Assembly: GCA_043228905.1 (NCBI GenBank)
Contig: JBHGNT010000003.1
Location: 11,408,001-11,472,000 of the forward strand
Direction: 5' to 3'
Length of the DNA: 64,000 nucleotides
Source of the DNA: Azolla caroliniana
Taxonomy: Eukaryota; Polypodiophyta
Below, piece after piece: positions 35,529 through 47,649 of this stretch. Both the position numbers and the translations under genes were made by a program. How positions within the stretch are numbered: the first letter of the stretch is position 1; the number at the start of each line of letters is the position of its first letter. The notes beneath the pieces are model-generated. The model made no database searches, was not told the DNA's origin, and saw nothing but the letters and a program-made list of their open reading frames with translations.

Positions 35529-35872
35529 TGATAAAGGATACTTTTCATAGTGATTATTGTATCAGAGAAACTTCTAGAATTTCCTAGAACATTCTAGAAA
35601 TCTTCTGGTACATCTTAGAATATTCTAGGTCCGGAACATTCTAGAAATCTCTAAGCTATTCTATAGAAACCTATAAATAGAGACAAATAAATCATATCAA
35701 ATAAGTTTGAATCAACACTAGTCTTCAGCTCCAAGCCTAGCTTGTATCCAACTCATCTTTGTACTCATTCTATTCTAATAAACCCACTCTTCTCTTATGA
35801 ATCCATTCTCCTCTCTTCTTCTATTCTCTTATACCTTCCTTCAATAGTTTAATCTCTTGCTTTGTTCTAACA
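35529..35872 (+). promoter_or_regulatory. LTR-like promoter with three perfect heat-shock elements
   Basis: A CCTATAAATAG TATA box at 35670-35680 lies downstream of three perfect GAAnnTTCnnGAA trimers at 35567-35579, 35587-35599 and 35634-35646 and a GAAnnTTC dimer at 35618-35625. The downstream CT-rich stretch ends TTCTAACA at 35872, as an LTR would; the left boundary (TGATAAAGG, 35529) is a guess. Past 35872 a gypsy fragment begins. In ONSEN-type Copia LTRs such clusters bind heat-shock factors; function here is inferred. Confidence 0.75.
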
Positions 35873-36459
35873 CGGGCCCTCCGGGACATATAAGAGATGA
35901 TCACGGAATAACAAACCATCTTGTATGGTGAAGTGGTCAAGGTCCGTCCTTTTGGGCATCTTGGAGGGATTTTTATCTAGAATCTCGTTGGCAAATGCAT
36001 TAGTCGTGGATGCATCGGTGATCTGTTGGAGTAACGAATCATCCTGCAACATACAAGTGGCAAAAAGATGCAATTGGTCGGGTTTCAGCAAACAACAAGA
36101 TTGTTGAGCATGAGTGACATCCCCGGGGTGAATGACAAATTCGGCCCGACAAGAAAGAGCATTAGCCTTCCCATGTTGGCCACCAGGTCGAAATACGATC
36201 TCAAAATCATAGTCGGTGAGAAATGTCGACCAACAAGCCTACCTTCGATTCAAAGTAAGAGTAGTGAAAAAATAAAATAAATTCTTATAATGAGTCACTA
36301 TCTGGACATGGTGTTGTGCTTCGGCCAAATAGGGGCGCCATTCTTCAAAGGCCGCAATGATAGCAGCAAGCTCCTTGCCGTATATTGGTTACTTGATTTC
36401 GGATGTTGTGAATTTGCGGGAGTAGTAAGCCACTGGGTGGATTATGTTGGAGTCATCAC
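35873..36459 (-). pseudogene. Gypsy fragment E, RNase H end (lower part)
   Basis: Minus-strand reading gives IIHPVAYYSRKFTTSE, YGKELAAIIAAFEEWRPYL, FLTDYDFEIVFRPG and LLKPDQLHLFATC up to LLYVPEGP, the RNase H-to-integrase zinc region of a chromovirus. It has stops and frame shifts. It continues at 42375 beyond Copia D, with the shared duplication ATCAC. Confidence 0.85.
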
Positions 36460-36858
36460 TGTTGAAGCAACAAGCTCAACTGGAGCCGGATCGGCTGAAA
36501 AAGCCTGAGCCGACAATCGAGACGGATCGGTAAGCCGGCAAGCAACAGAGCTAGTGAGCTGGGGAGTCGGTTAGCCGGCTCCAATCGGTAACCGAAAGCC
36601 TAGTATTAGTTTAGACTACTAGGCAATTGTAGTCTCGTAGTAAGTGTCAGAAGCTCGTGTGAGCATTGAAGTACGCGGTACTTCTATCAGTCCCATGAGG
36701 ACTTGTATAAATAGTGCTACTGAGCACAATTGTAAAGGACAGAGGCATATATCGTTTTTGAATATAGCTTTTACGTTCTGCTCTCTCTATCTCTCCCACG
36801 TACTCTGTGTATTCCCTACTTTCTCTGTTTCTAACGCTTCCGCAAGTAATCGTTTACA
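36460..36858 (+). repeat. 5' LTR of Copia D
   Basis: 399 bp, TGTTGAAGCAACAAGCTCAA to ATCGTTTACA. Dyad GAAGTAC..GTACTTC is at 36668-36684, TATAAATA at 36706-36713, hairpin GTGCT..AGCAC at 36714-36727. It is followed by TGGTATCAGAGC, the initiator-Met primer-binding site. Confidence 0.92.
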
Positions 36859-36950
36859 TGGTATCAGAGCGCGAGGGTTGAGAACCTCCTCTGCAACTGA
36901 CAAACGCTTGACAGCAAACCCTAACAGGTCGTAAAACAATAGACAGAGAA

Positions 36951-37901
36951 GTGATGGATAGAGGGATGGCTAGCTCTCTCCCTATGGAGAAACTCGACAG
37001 ATTCAATTATGCATCTTGGTCGTATAAGATGCACCAGTACCTGCTTGGGCATGGCTACTGGAGTTTCGTCGAAGGAGCCAACGAAACAACACCTGATGCG
37101 GCACATAAGGACTTCCCAGTGTGGGAACAATTGGCAAGTAGAGTGATGTACTGCTTCACGTCTAGTGTCGGAGACCAGCTGCTGAGCCACATCCGAGACG
37201 CCAAGACACCAAAGGAGTCTTGGGGGAACCTGAAGAAGGTGTTTGCTGCGAGCACAACAGCTCGGAAGCTGCAACTCCGATAGGAGTTGAGCAATGTCTG
37301 ATAGAAGGACATGTCGGTGGCGGATTACACGGCCCGGATCAGAGAGATCTATGACTCGCTTGCCTCTATCAACGTTACCGTAGAGGAAGATGAGATGGTA
37401 CAAGTCTGTCTTGGGGGCCTGGCGTCGAAGTTCAGAGCGTTCCGAACAACGGTGTGTACAAGGGAGAATACGCCGTCATTTTTCGACTTACAGTCGATGC
37501 TCCTTGTAGAGGAGAACCACGCCGGTGCGTCAACTAGCGCACCCACTGACAGCCGGATGCTGTACAAGGAGGCGGATCGGTCCCGTGGGTGTGGTGGACG
37601 AGGCGGGTCGGCACGCAATGGAGGTAGCTGACAAGAGCAAGAACGAAGGCACAAAGAACGTGCCGACATCAGTTCCGGGACCTCCACTGGCAGGGGGAGT
37701 CAAGGTGGTGCCGGAGGCCAGCAAGACAAATCTGCAACAGAATGCTGGTACTGTGGCGAAAAGGGCCATAGAGAAAGTGAGTGCTGGAGAAAACGCGCCG
37801 ATTCGGACAAATCCGGATCCGGTAAGGCCGGCAAGAATGGCCGGCAAAGCTCGCACTACGCGAAGGGATCAGGAGGATCCAAGAACGGTAACGGGCCAGC
37901 C
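36951..37901 (+). pseudogene. Copia D gag
   Basis: MDRGMASSLPMEKLDRFNYA.., LLGHGYWSFVEGAN, ESWGNLKKVFAASTTARKLQ (UBN2-type gag). A stop lies at 37281-37283, then the frame continues at 37311 (SVADYTARIREIYDSLASIN; FDLQSMLLVEENHAG). A zinc knuckle CX2CX4HX4C (CWYCGEKGHRESEC) is readable at about 37744-37785 in another frame, so at least one frameshift occurred. Confidence 0.87.
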
Positions 37902-39293
37902 TTGGTGATGAAGCACGAGGCGAACTCGATGAAGAAGACCACTTCCAAATCGAAGGAAGTGTGGTATGTTGATTCCGGTGCGTCGAACCACATGACGAAC
38001 CACAAAGAATGGTTCTCCTTTTTGGAGAAACCGAATCAACCAGGAGTAGTCGAAACCAGAGACGACACTCCTCACCCAATTCTGCACGTCGGAGAAGTCC
38101 CTTTGAGCCACGTCAGACAGAAGGGGAAGCTGATGAACGTATTACATGTTCCGATGATCACGAAGAACTTGGTGTCGTTCGGACAGATCGTCGACCAAGG
38201 GATGCAGGTGCGGTTTACACACCTTGGGTGCTTCATCGAGGAAGAGGGCCAGATTATTGCGCAAGGGCGTAGAGACGGGAGAATGTTTGTCCTCGACACC
38301 AATGACGTCGGAACCGCTCTGTTTGCAAAAGGACAGAAGGTTGAATTGGACATCAACCTGTGGCACAAGCGGATAGGCCACGTCAATTACCGGAGGCTTC
38401 AAGACCTGCAAACAAAAAAAGTTGTTTTCGGTTTGCCGAAGTTTAGCGGTCGGAAGGCCCAAGTATGTGAAGCCTACCAACTCGGGAAGCAAAACCGGCG
38501 TCCATTCCCCACCGAACGTAACCGGAGCTTTAACAAGCTCGACCTTATCCATTTAGATGTGTGGGGATCGGCACAGAATGTTAGTGTTGGCGGGAGTCGA
38601 TATTTTGTCTCCTTCATCGACGACTATACGCGGCACACATGGATCTACCTCATTGAGCGGAAGAGTGAAGTCTTCGAGTGTTTCCAAAGTCTCCAAAGCA
38701 TGGTGGAACGGGAATCGGAGAGGAAGATCAAATGCTTGCAGTCGGATGGCAGAAAAGAGTACTTTTCTTGCCAATTCAACAGTTATCTGCAGCAAAAGGG
38801 AATTCGGCGAGAGTTCAGCTGCAAATACACACCGCAACAAAACAATGTTGCCGAAAGGAAGAACCGGTCGCTTATTGATGCGGCAAAGGCAATGCTGGAG
38901 GAGAAGAGCATGGCCAAATTCTACTGGTTGGAGGCAGTCCGAACAACTGTCTACCTCTAGAACCGGATCGGTGACAAGGTGTCAGCTCACGAGCTGTATT
39001 TCGGACGCAAGCCAAATTTGAGACACCTTAAGATCTTCGGTAGCATTGCATTTGTGCATGTACTGGAAGAGAAGCGGAGGAAGCTGGATGCAAAATTGGA
39101 AAAATGCATCCTAATTGGCTATGCTCAAGAGCAGAAGGGTTATAAGTGTTATCACCCCCGGAGAAAGCAGGTCCGAGTTAGTCGAGATGTCGAGTTCGAT
39201 GAATCGACATCATGGTACTCCTTACTGGCTCCGACTTCTGAATCGAACCGGTGCCGGTGGATGAGGCTAGTGAGCCTGAACCGGCCCAAGTAG
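37902..39293 (+). pseudogene. Copia D protease and integrase
   Basis: The protease active site is DSGASNHM (about 37971-37994), usual for Copia. The integrase zinc region is HKRIGHVNYRRL..CEAYQLGK, where the first Cys of the C-x2-C pair is followed by Tyr in place of the second Cys. Core motifs are LDLIHLDVWG, FIDDYTRHTW and NNVAERKNRS, so D, D and E are present. A TAG at 38958-38960 ends the long frame after TTVYL; 38979-39293 continues (SAHELYFGRKPNLRHLKIFG). Confidence 0.87.
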
Positions 39294-41250
39294 AGGATGA
39301 TGAAGCGTGGACTCAGGATGAGAGTCCGGAATTGTTCCGGTTGAGGGGCCAAACGAGAGACTGAGTCAATCTGTCCAGTCCGATGAGGAACCGGCGAGTA
39401 GTGGAGACTTTGTTGTGCACTCCCCGCGCAAGGAACCGAGGTGATGGTTCACGCGCAAAGAGAAGGGGAAGAAGAAGATGCCGAAATTCGAAACTGGCAA
39501 CGATGAGTCAGATCGGTTTGCATCCGACTCCGGCAAGGAGAAAGGCAGATCTTCGGCAACGAAGATCGAACCGGCCAAGAAGGGCCTCAAACCGGGTAAC
39601 AGTGAGTTACGTCGGTCCACCCGCCAGAAGGATCCCGTCAAGCGGTATGGGTACAATGAGTACATGGCGCATCACTATGCGTACATGACTAAGGTGGCGG
39701 AAGTGCATTAGCCGGAGAGCTACGCAGAAGCGGCCAAGGCCACAAATTGGCGTGCCGCTATGGAAGAAGAAATGCGGGCACTTGATGTCAACAAGACATG
39801 GGACCTGGTTGACCCTCCTCGTCACTGTAAACCGATCAGATGCAAGTGGATATACAAGTTAAAGTACAACACCGATGGTTCTGTTAACCGGTATAAAGCC
39901 CGGTTTGTGGCGAAGGGATACGCGCAGACCCATGGAATCTACTACGACGAGACCTTCGCTCCGGTAGCGAAGATGACGACGGTTCGTGTGGTGCTGGCGG
40001 TTGCTGCAGCAAGGGGGTGGCATCTTCACTAGATGGATGTGAAGAATGCGTTTCTTCAGCGTGATCTTGAAGAAGAAGTCTTTATGACTCAGCCCCCCGG
40101 CTTTGAATCGGAGATGAACAAGTCGGCGGTATGCTGGTTGAAGAAGTCTTTGTACGGCCTGAAGCAAGCCCCTTGAGCTTGGAATGTGAAGATCACGCAC
40201 CGGTTGCATAAGATAGGGTTTGTGGCCTCCAAATCGGACTCTTCATTGTTCATCCGGCAAGGCTCAGCCGGTCCGGTATGTATACTGTTGTATGTTGATG
40301 ATCTAGTCATCACCGGACCAGGAGTTCTAGAAATCAACCGCGTCAAGTCCCAGTTGTCGGACGCATTTGAGATGAAGGATCTGGGGGACCTCATTATTTT
40401 CTAGGGATCGAGGTGATCCGAACCCTGGATGGCATATTGCTCTCACAACGACATTACGTCTTGAATATGCTGTACAAGTTTGGCATGACAGAATGTCGAC
40501 CTGTCTCCACACCCTTGGACTGGAACCAGAAGCTTCGTCCCAACTCTGGACCGGCCTGCAATGAGCAACGGTTCTGACAGATTGTCGGAAGCCTTATTTA
40601 CTTGACTATCACACGACCCGACATCAGCTATCCAGTCGGAATGATAAGTCAGCTCATGCAGAAGCCGACCGAGGAGTACCTTCAGTGCGCGCAAAGGATA
40701 TTGCGGTATGTCAGTGACACGAAGGACCGGGGCCTGTTATACCGGCGTGGTATACCCGAAGAGCTCGTCGGTTACACGGATGCCGACTGGGCCGGTGATG
40801 CATTAGATCGCCGATCAACCTCCGGTTACATGTTTTCCTAGGTAGCGCGGCTGTTGCGTGGAGCAACAAAAGTAGCCAACAGTTGCTCTGTCGAGCACTG
40901 AGGCTGAGTATCGGGGCTCTGCCATTTCCACCTGTGAAGCCATCTAGCTTCGGCGACTGCTGCAAGACTTACGGATCGAGGTACCGACCCCGATTCTGGT
41001 CTACTGCGACAACATAAGCAGCATGCAACTCGCCAAGAACCCTGTGTTCCATGCTCGCATGAAGCACATAGAAGTGCATTATCACTTTGTGTGTGAGCGG
41101 GTCCTGAGCGGTGAAGTTGAACTATGGTATGTTCACACGGATCGGCAGGTAGCCGACATCTTCACCAAGCCGCTCGTATCGGACAAGTTGCAGCACTTCA
41201 CCGAAATGCTTGGTGTTCAACATCTCGACGTGCCACATTTAAGGGGGAGA
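39294..41250 (+). pseudogene. Copia D RT and RNase H
   Basis: Linker with RRSTRQKDPVKRYGYNEYMA (in two frames), then RT from 39760: FVAKGYAQTHGIYYDETFAP, then a stop replacing Lys/Gln before [15 protein letters not shown] (40030-40032), and another at ..KQAP*AW (about 40174). The catalytic box YVDD is at 40291-40302. A frameshift lies near 40400. RNase H follows from 40602 (ADISYP-type DISYPVGMISQ; FTDADWAGDALDRRSTSGY-like; FTKPLVSDKLQHF). A spacer follows to 41775, with the polypurine tract GCTTGAGGGGGAG at about 41763-41775. Confidence 0.87.
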
Positions 41251-41775
41251 ACGGGCAAAGGCAAAGAGACTGCCGATTGCGCCGGTGATGGAAGAAAAGA
41301 AGGCGGCAGAGTCAAGAAGGATAGAGCCAACCGAAGGAAGAAGGCCAAGACCCGGACATGGTCCGATGTGGTGAAGGGCTTGGAACCAGAAGACGAATCG
41401 GGAGCAACCGATTCGAACAAGAGCTGGAATGAATCAGAGACAGTCGATTTGTTTCAAAAGACATATTCGGAAGAACCAAATCAATTCAAGGCCAAGCAGA
41501 CACGGATGTAGTGGAAGTCGATGCCATCGCGGAGGAATCGACGGATCGATAAGTGCCAGAGTCATAGAAGCGAAGGAGCTGAGAGGGGCCTATTGAGCAG
41601 ACATACCGATCAAGAAGGTCGAGGCGCGCAGAACAAGAGGGGTCGCGGCAAACAGAACCAGACTGGACAAGGAGCGCGAGCAAGGCGGAGCGACGCCAGG
41701 AGAAGTCGGTTGGAAGAACCGACTGCCATAGAGACTGACACTAGGATCCAACCTCAAGTTGAGCTTGAGGGGGAG

Positions 41776-42369
41776 TGTTGAAGCGGCAAGCTCAACTGGA
41801 GCTGGATTAGCTGAAAAAGCCTGAGCCAACAAGCGCAACGGATCGGTAAGCCGGCAAGCAACAGAGCTGGTGAGCTGGGGAGCCGGTTAGCTGGCTCCAA
41901 TCGGTAACCGGAAGACTAGTATTAGTTTAGACTACTAGGCAATTATAGTCTCGTAGTAAGTGTCAGAAGCTCGTGTGAGCATTGAAGTACGCGGTACTTC
42001 TGTCAGTCCCATGAGGACTTGTATAAATAGTGCTACTGAGCACAATTGTAAAGGACAAAGGCATATATCGTTTTTGAATATAGCTTTTACGTTCTGCTCT
42101 CTCTATCTCTCCCGCGTACTCTGTGTATTCCCTACTTTCTCTGTTTCTAATGCAAGTAATCGTTTACATGGTATCAGAGCGCGAGGGTTGAGAACCTCCT
42201 TTGCAACCGACAAACGCTTGACAGCAAACCCTAACAGGTCGTAAAACAACAGACAGAGAAGTGATGGATAGAGGGATGGTTAGCTCACTCCCTATGGAGA
42301 AACTCGACAGATCCAATTATGCATCTTGGTCGTATAAGATGCACCAGTACCTGCAAGTAATCGTTTACA
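41776..42369 (+). repeat. 3' LTR of Copia D plus partial second unit
   Basis: The LTR is 41776-42168 (393 bp; 6 bp shorter than the 5' LTR near TTCTAATGCAAG). 42169 onward repeats the primer-binding site and gag start (MDRGMVSSLPMEKLDRSNYA) up to HQYL. The text then jumps at CTGCAAGTAATCG to the last 17 bp of the LTR, which ends at 42369. Confidence 0.9.
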
Positions 42370-43210
42370 ATCACCAATGGGGAAGTGAGAGGCGTCAGTT
42401 TCTACCTGGAAGGGTTGTGTGGGGTTGACATGTAGAAGCATGGGGGTAGTGGTGAATGCGTGTTTGAGAGAGTCGAACGCATTTTGTGCCGTTGAGGTCC
42501 ATAGAAAGGGAGTACCTTTGCGTGTGAGGGAGATAAGAGGATGGATGGGCTAGAGTGGAAAACCCCTTGATGAAGCGACGGTAAAAATTGGCAAAGCCAA
42601 GGAAGGATTTCACATCTTAAGTCGAGTTGGAGTTGCCCACTCCCGAATGACGGAAACCTTCTTCAGATCCATCGTGATGCAAGTGGGTGAGATGATGTAA
42701 CCCAGGAATTCAATCGAGTTACTTTTCCGCCATGTTTGGAGTCAAAATGAGAACATCATCTAGGTAGATGACCACAAAATGATCGAGATATTCTCGGAAT
42801 ATATCGTTCATCATATGTTGAAAAATAGTTGGGGCATTAGTAAGGCCGAAAGGCATTAAGGACCTTGTATTCGAAATGCCCATATCATGTTCGGAAGGTG
42901 GTTTTCCATTCATCACTGGGCTTGATGCGTACCAGATTGTATGCGCCACGTACATCAACTTTGGAGAAGACACGCTCAGTGCAGAGCCTGTCGAGGAGTT
43001 CAGGAATCATAGGGAGTGGATAGCGGTTGCAAACGGTGAGTTTGTTGAGACCCCGATAGTCTACACATAAGCGTAGAAGGTTGAATAAATCCTTTCGCGA
43101 GGTTCTCATCGAGATACACTCGAAGGGCCTTTAGCTCTGGTGCAGACAATGCATATATAGGAGCAAAGGGTGGACACACGCCTTCTTGAAGATCGATGGG
43201 AGAGTTACAG
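42370..43210 (-). pseudogene. Gypsy fragment E, reverse transcriptase part
   Basis: Minus strand: [20 protein letters not shown] (about 43120-43180), [64 protein letters not shown] with YLDD at 42755-42766, LGFANFYRRFIKGFS, and QPFQVETDASHF at the Copia D boundary. It has several stops and frame shifts. No flanking LTRs remain. Confidence 0.87.
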
Positions 43211-43660
43211 AGTCTTTCAATTAATCAACTCATCCCTTTGATTATCTTCTACTCTCTTGTGTATATTTTCTACTCGTGACAATTTGTTCACCTTGATTAT
43301 AATCTAGGTGAACACACATATTTATACAAGTTCTGAGACTAAATATCTCTAGAATATACCTGAGAAATATCTCTAGAATATACTCATCTAGAATATACTA
43401 AAGATTAGAATATTTTATATGCTAGGCTATATAATATTAATCATATACAATTTATATATAACTTAAGGGTTTTCAAATGGTTTATCTAATACTACATATT
43501 GGGTGTGTTATAGGTCAGAGGTTCGAGTCACATCTTAGATGTGACAACCCTTTATATATAGGGTTATGGTCGATTACGCTTGGAGTGTGAACCATTACAG
43601 GCGTTCATAACACTTCATTCTATACCTACGACCTCATAATTACTTTACGGTTGTTTCTGT
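43211..43660 (-). repeat. AT-rich LTR-like segment with tRNA-like insert
   Basis: On the minus strand CTTGTATAAATATG (about 43317-43330) is a TATA region. Upstream lie three imperfect TTCTAGA repeats (43346-43394), weaker relatives of the heat-shock elements at 35.6 kb. 43470-43545 on the plus strand has a B-box-like GGTTCGAGTCA (43520-43530). Boundaries are unclear. Confidence 0.4.
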
Positions 43661-43768
43661 CCCTACACCTTCCTTTTCTTCTGCGTTTTCCCACTTGGTC
43701 GACTTAGGCGGCCAATAAATGGCACACTTGTGGGACAAGGCTTAGCACGTCGGACCCACTTCCACCCT

Positions 43769-44457
43769 TTATTCATCATCCAAAATATTGGGGATATTGG
43801 GTTCTGGGCAGTTGCACATGTTAGTTGTGATAGGAGTTGCCACGACATTGCTTGGCTTGGTCGTGTTAGACTCTTGTTGTGAACTTGGTTCTGTGGGGGT
43901 AGGCCCGGAAGGAAGTTCAGATTCCATTGATTCTGATACCGCTACCTGCATCCAAGCCTGTGGTGCCCCCTCCGTGGGATCATTGCTCGGCGCTTGTTCC
44001 TCGTGTTGGTCATTGGCTGGAGGTTCTTGTAGTGACTCTTCCCGAGGTTCCTCCCGTGGTTCCTCCCATGCTATGTCGGCCGTGACTTTGGGGGTGTGGT
44101 GGGTATCACTTGGTGTGGGCTCTTGTGGTTGCGGTGCCATGGTAACCTCTGGTTCGGGACTTCATCATAGCCCTGCATAGACTCGTGAATGTTATGCTCC
44201 CCGGAGTCGCTGTCTGGGAGTATGATGGTCGCCGCTCTTTTCACCTCCTCTGCTTTCCGTTGTTCAACTTCGATAGCTTGGAGTTGGATGGAGGTATCAA
44301 TTTGGCTATCACTAAAATCCCCCATTAGCTGCATTATCTCCTCACAGTGGCGATCGACCAAGGCTTGGTAGTCTTGCATAAGGTCATTTCGGACTGTGGC
44401 AATGCTTTCTGATATGTGTAGAGAAGTGGCTCGCTTCCTCTTTTTGTGAAAATGCAA
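43769..44457 (-). pseudogene. Extra ORF of Tat-like element K
   Basis: A protein-coding stretch lying 3' of integrase. The first part (44457-44071) has a basic start (MHFHKKRKRATSLHI), then a predicted helical region rich in E/Q/R. After a one-base frame shift near 44135-44145 it continues (44140-43769) as a Pro/Glu/Ser-rich tail. Tat elements often carry an additional ORF; I recognise no domain. Confidence 0.55.
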
Positions 44458-44654
44458 AGTTAGGGTTCAAGATTCGTCGAGCCATTGTGTGGACGTGTGT
44501 ACTTGCTTTCTTGGAAGTTGTGTTTGCATGTAACCTCCTTAAATAGTCATGAATTCCCCTTTTTTTTGTTTTTCATTTCATTTCATACCTAATGGTTATC
44601 GGTGTGATTAGAGTACATTAGTGTTATATACTTACAAGTGAGTTATTATCGTTG

Positions 44655-45900
44655 TCAGTTACCCACAATCGCCATGGCGGGACATGGCCCGTTTTTCGTA
44701 TCGATTCGAAAAGGGTTCGACGGTGTGGGGCCCCAATACGACTTCAACTGAAAACCGTTGACCTTTTTGCCTAGAGCTTCCCCTGCGAGAGTGCCCATCT
44801 CGAATGTCCCATTTTCGACGCCTATTATCCAATACGGCCCGGTCCATTTGAATAGTAGTTTTCCTAGCATATGTCCCATGCGTGTTTGGAACACTAGGAA
44901 CGCTTTTCCAACTTTAAACCATTTCTCGTTGGTGCCGCGGTGCTGATCTACAAATGCCTTCTATTTACGTTGTTCTTCGTCTAAAATTGCCATGTTGTGG
45001 ACCCTGGTTTCACCGAGCTTGAGGAGTTGATGTAAGCGGACTTGCTCGGATTGTTGTTCGGAAAGACGCTCTCGAACTTGTATCCGTAAACTCGGAACCT
45101 GAATTTCCACAAGCATTACGACTTCTAGTCCGAATGCTAGCCGGAATGGAGTTGATTGGATACTGGTCTTAAAACTAGTACGGTATGCCCATAGGGCACT
45201 ATGCAATTTACTGTCCCAATCCATGCGGTTTTCGTTGACGACTTTCTTTAGGATGTTCTGGAGCGCTTTAGTCATCGATTCCGCGAGTCCATTTGCCTGT
45301 GGATAATAAGGCGTGGTTTTCTTCTGCACTACGGGGTAATGGTCGGTGAGATCGTGGATTACCTCGTTGAGGAAATGGCCTCCTTGGTCGTTGATTAGCA
45401 CCAGATGGCACCAGATGTGCTCGTATAAGAATCGTGCGGTGGATGCCGTTGTGTTATCTCGTAAAGCTTTTGCTTCTACTCACTTCGTACAGTAGTCCGT
45501 GGCCACGAAGATGTACCTATTACCTATCCGTGCCGTTGTTGGAGTAAATGGTTCGACGAAATCAAGACCCCATTTTTGGAATGGTTCTAGTGGTAGCATT
45601 GGTTGATGGGGCATCCACGCTAATTCTGTTGGTTGACCCATTTGCCGACACAGGTCACATTCTTTACAGTACGTGTGGGCATCCTTCTGTGTTGTTGGCC
45701 ATTAAAGTCCTCCTTGCCATATCTTATGTGCGGTTACCTCCCCTGCGTAGGGACCCCCTACTATTCCGCAGTGAGGTTATCGTAATACCGCGCTCTTCTC
45801 ATCTTGGCGTACACACCTTTGCCAAATACGGTCGCTTCTTTTATGGTATAATATTCCTTCGAGCAGAGAAAAAGTCTGGCTTCTGACTGCATGACGCATC
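44655..45900 (-). pseudogene. Element K integrase
   Basis: The zinc region is [14 protein letters not shown] (about 45640-45680). The core reads [11 protein letters not shown], then INDQGGHFLNEVIHDLTDHY and TTPYYPQANGLAESMTKALQ, so D, D and E are recognisable. ALWAYRTSFKTSIQSTPFRL follows, and a C-terminal KWTGPYWIIGVENGTFEM domain at 44894-44655. It is interrupted by stops and frame shifts. Confidence 0.8.
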
Positions 45901-47649
45901 TTTTCATCTGTATGCAGGCGTGGAGGTGGTAGCCCCGTACTTAAAAAATATGTCATTTCCTCCAGCCATTTGTTCGGGAAGTTCATGCCTTCCTCGACAT
46001 CGCTTGCCGAAATACATAGGATTCTGGTATCCGGAAAGTCGTCGTGCCCTTTGACCACTTCTTTTCCATTTTCGATCCGGCTTAGATAATCGGCCACTAC
46101 GTGTTGGGTCCTTGGCCGATGCTAGATCTCGAACTCGAACTCCTATAATTGCAGCATCCACTGGGCCAGCTTCATGGTCAATGATTGTTTTAAGACGAGA
46201 TAGAGTAGCGCCGCGTGATCAACATGAAAGATGAACTTCCGGCCTAATAGATAATGTCGAAATTTGTTGACGTTATATATCATCCCTAATGCTTCTCGCT
46301 CTATCGTGGAGTAATTTCATTCAACGTCAGTTAATTTGTGGCCAGAGTAGTACACTGGACGATACCAATTCAGCTCGGTTAGTTGCATGAGTACGCTACC
46401 GATGGCTATGTCGCATGCATCCACGAACATGTAAAAAGGCTTCGTCCAGAGGTTGTACGTCTGGTGCCTGCATTAGCATTACTTTTAGTGCTAAGTACAC
46501 ATTGTCTTTTGTCGTTGTCCACTTGAAGGGAGTCTGATGCACTGCCGCGTGTAATGGTGTGGTGAAATCTGCCAAATAGCACAACATGCGGCTATGCTAA
46601 TGAATCTGCCCCAAGAAGCGACTAAGAACTTTTGCGTTGTATGGGGCTAGGGCCTCAACGATAGCTTTGATTTTTCCGGGATCTACCGCAATACCTTCTT
46701 TGCTCACTATGTGTCCGAGAAGGGCTCCGCTCGTGACACCGAACGTGCATTTGGCCGGATTGAGGCTGAGCCGTGCTGAAGGGCATCGCTCTAAGCATAG
46801 TCATAAATGACCTAAATGATCTGCTCGCGCTCCATATACCACAAAGTCGTCGAGAAAAACCTGCATAAACGCATGGATGAACTCACCAAAAATTTCAGTG
46901 ATGATGCTTTGGAACATTGCTGGGGCAGTCTTCAACGCGAACATCATGACCATGGCTACAAAAGCGGTCTTTTCCTGGTCTTCTAGATGGATACGTATCT
47001 GATTGTACCCGCTAAAGCCTTCCAGGAAGTTGTATGTACATCTCGTGACCCGCGATGACATCGAGTATGATGTTTGTAAATGGCAAAGGAAAGGCGTCCG
47101 TGATCGTTATTGCATTCAATTTGCGATAGTCAACACAAACACGAATTTTGTTGTTTTTCTTTGGTACGACCACGATCAAACTAAGCCACGTGGCTTGTTT
47201 AACTGGCCTAATGAACCAATTTTTAAAAGTTTATCGATTTCTACTTTTACGCGTGCCGCATAATTCGGGTTCATTCAATAGCGCCTTTGTTGGACTGGCT
47301 TACCGTCCGTCGCCAGATTGATCTGATGCTGGTAAAACTTGGGATCCAGTCCCTTCATGTCTTCGTGTGACCACGCAAATACGTCCTTGTATTCCCGCAA
47401 TAGGTCGATCATCTCCACCCTTTTGGGAGGCGTCAGGTCCTTCACTATGGACAGAGGTCGTGGTGTCTCGAGCGTCCCTACATTAATTTCTTCTAAGTCC
47501 GACATTGGAACCCATCGAGATATTTCCATTTCTCGATGAAATGCACCACGTGCCCTACTTAGTTCTGGTTCTGGTTCGTATTCCTCCACACCTGGCGCGG
47601 CTACCGCGACGTACCCGTTGGCCCCTATAATGACATCTATTTCGAACAA
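45901..47649 (-). pseudogene. Element K RT and RNase H
   Basis: The RT start is YKDVFAWSHEDMKGLDPKFY (47275-47649). The palm is at 46801-47061 with catalytic FLDD (46846-46857, VFLDDFVVYG). RNase H follows ([20 protein letters not shown], about 46230-46320; VVADYLSRIENGKEV, about 46060-46110). Many stops are present. Confidence 0.8.

Larger units (their letters stand above)
36460..42369 (+). mobile_element. Copia element D, inserted in gypsy fragment E
   Basis: Exact 5-bp duplication ATCAC at 36455-36459 and 42370-42374. 5' LTR is 36460-36858, primer-binding site 36859-36870, gag to RNase H 36951-41250, 3' LTR 41776-42168. After the 3' LTR come a second primer-binding site, the first part of a second gag, and the last 17 bp of an LTR (42353-42369) before the duplication. 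This is the remnant of a tandem LTR-internal-LTR-internal-LTR array. Confidence 0.92.
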
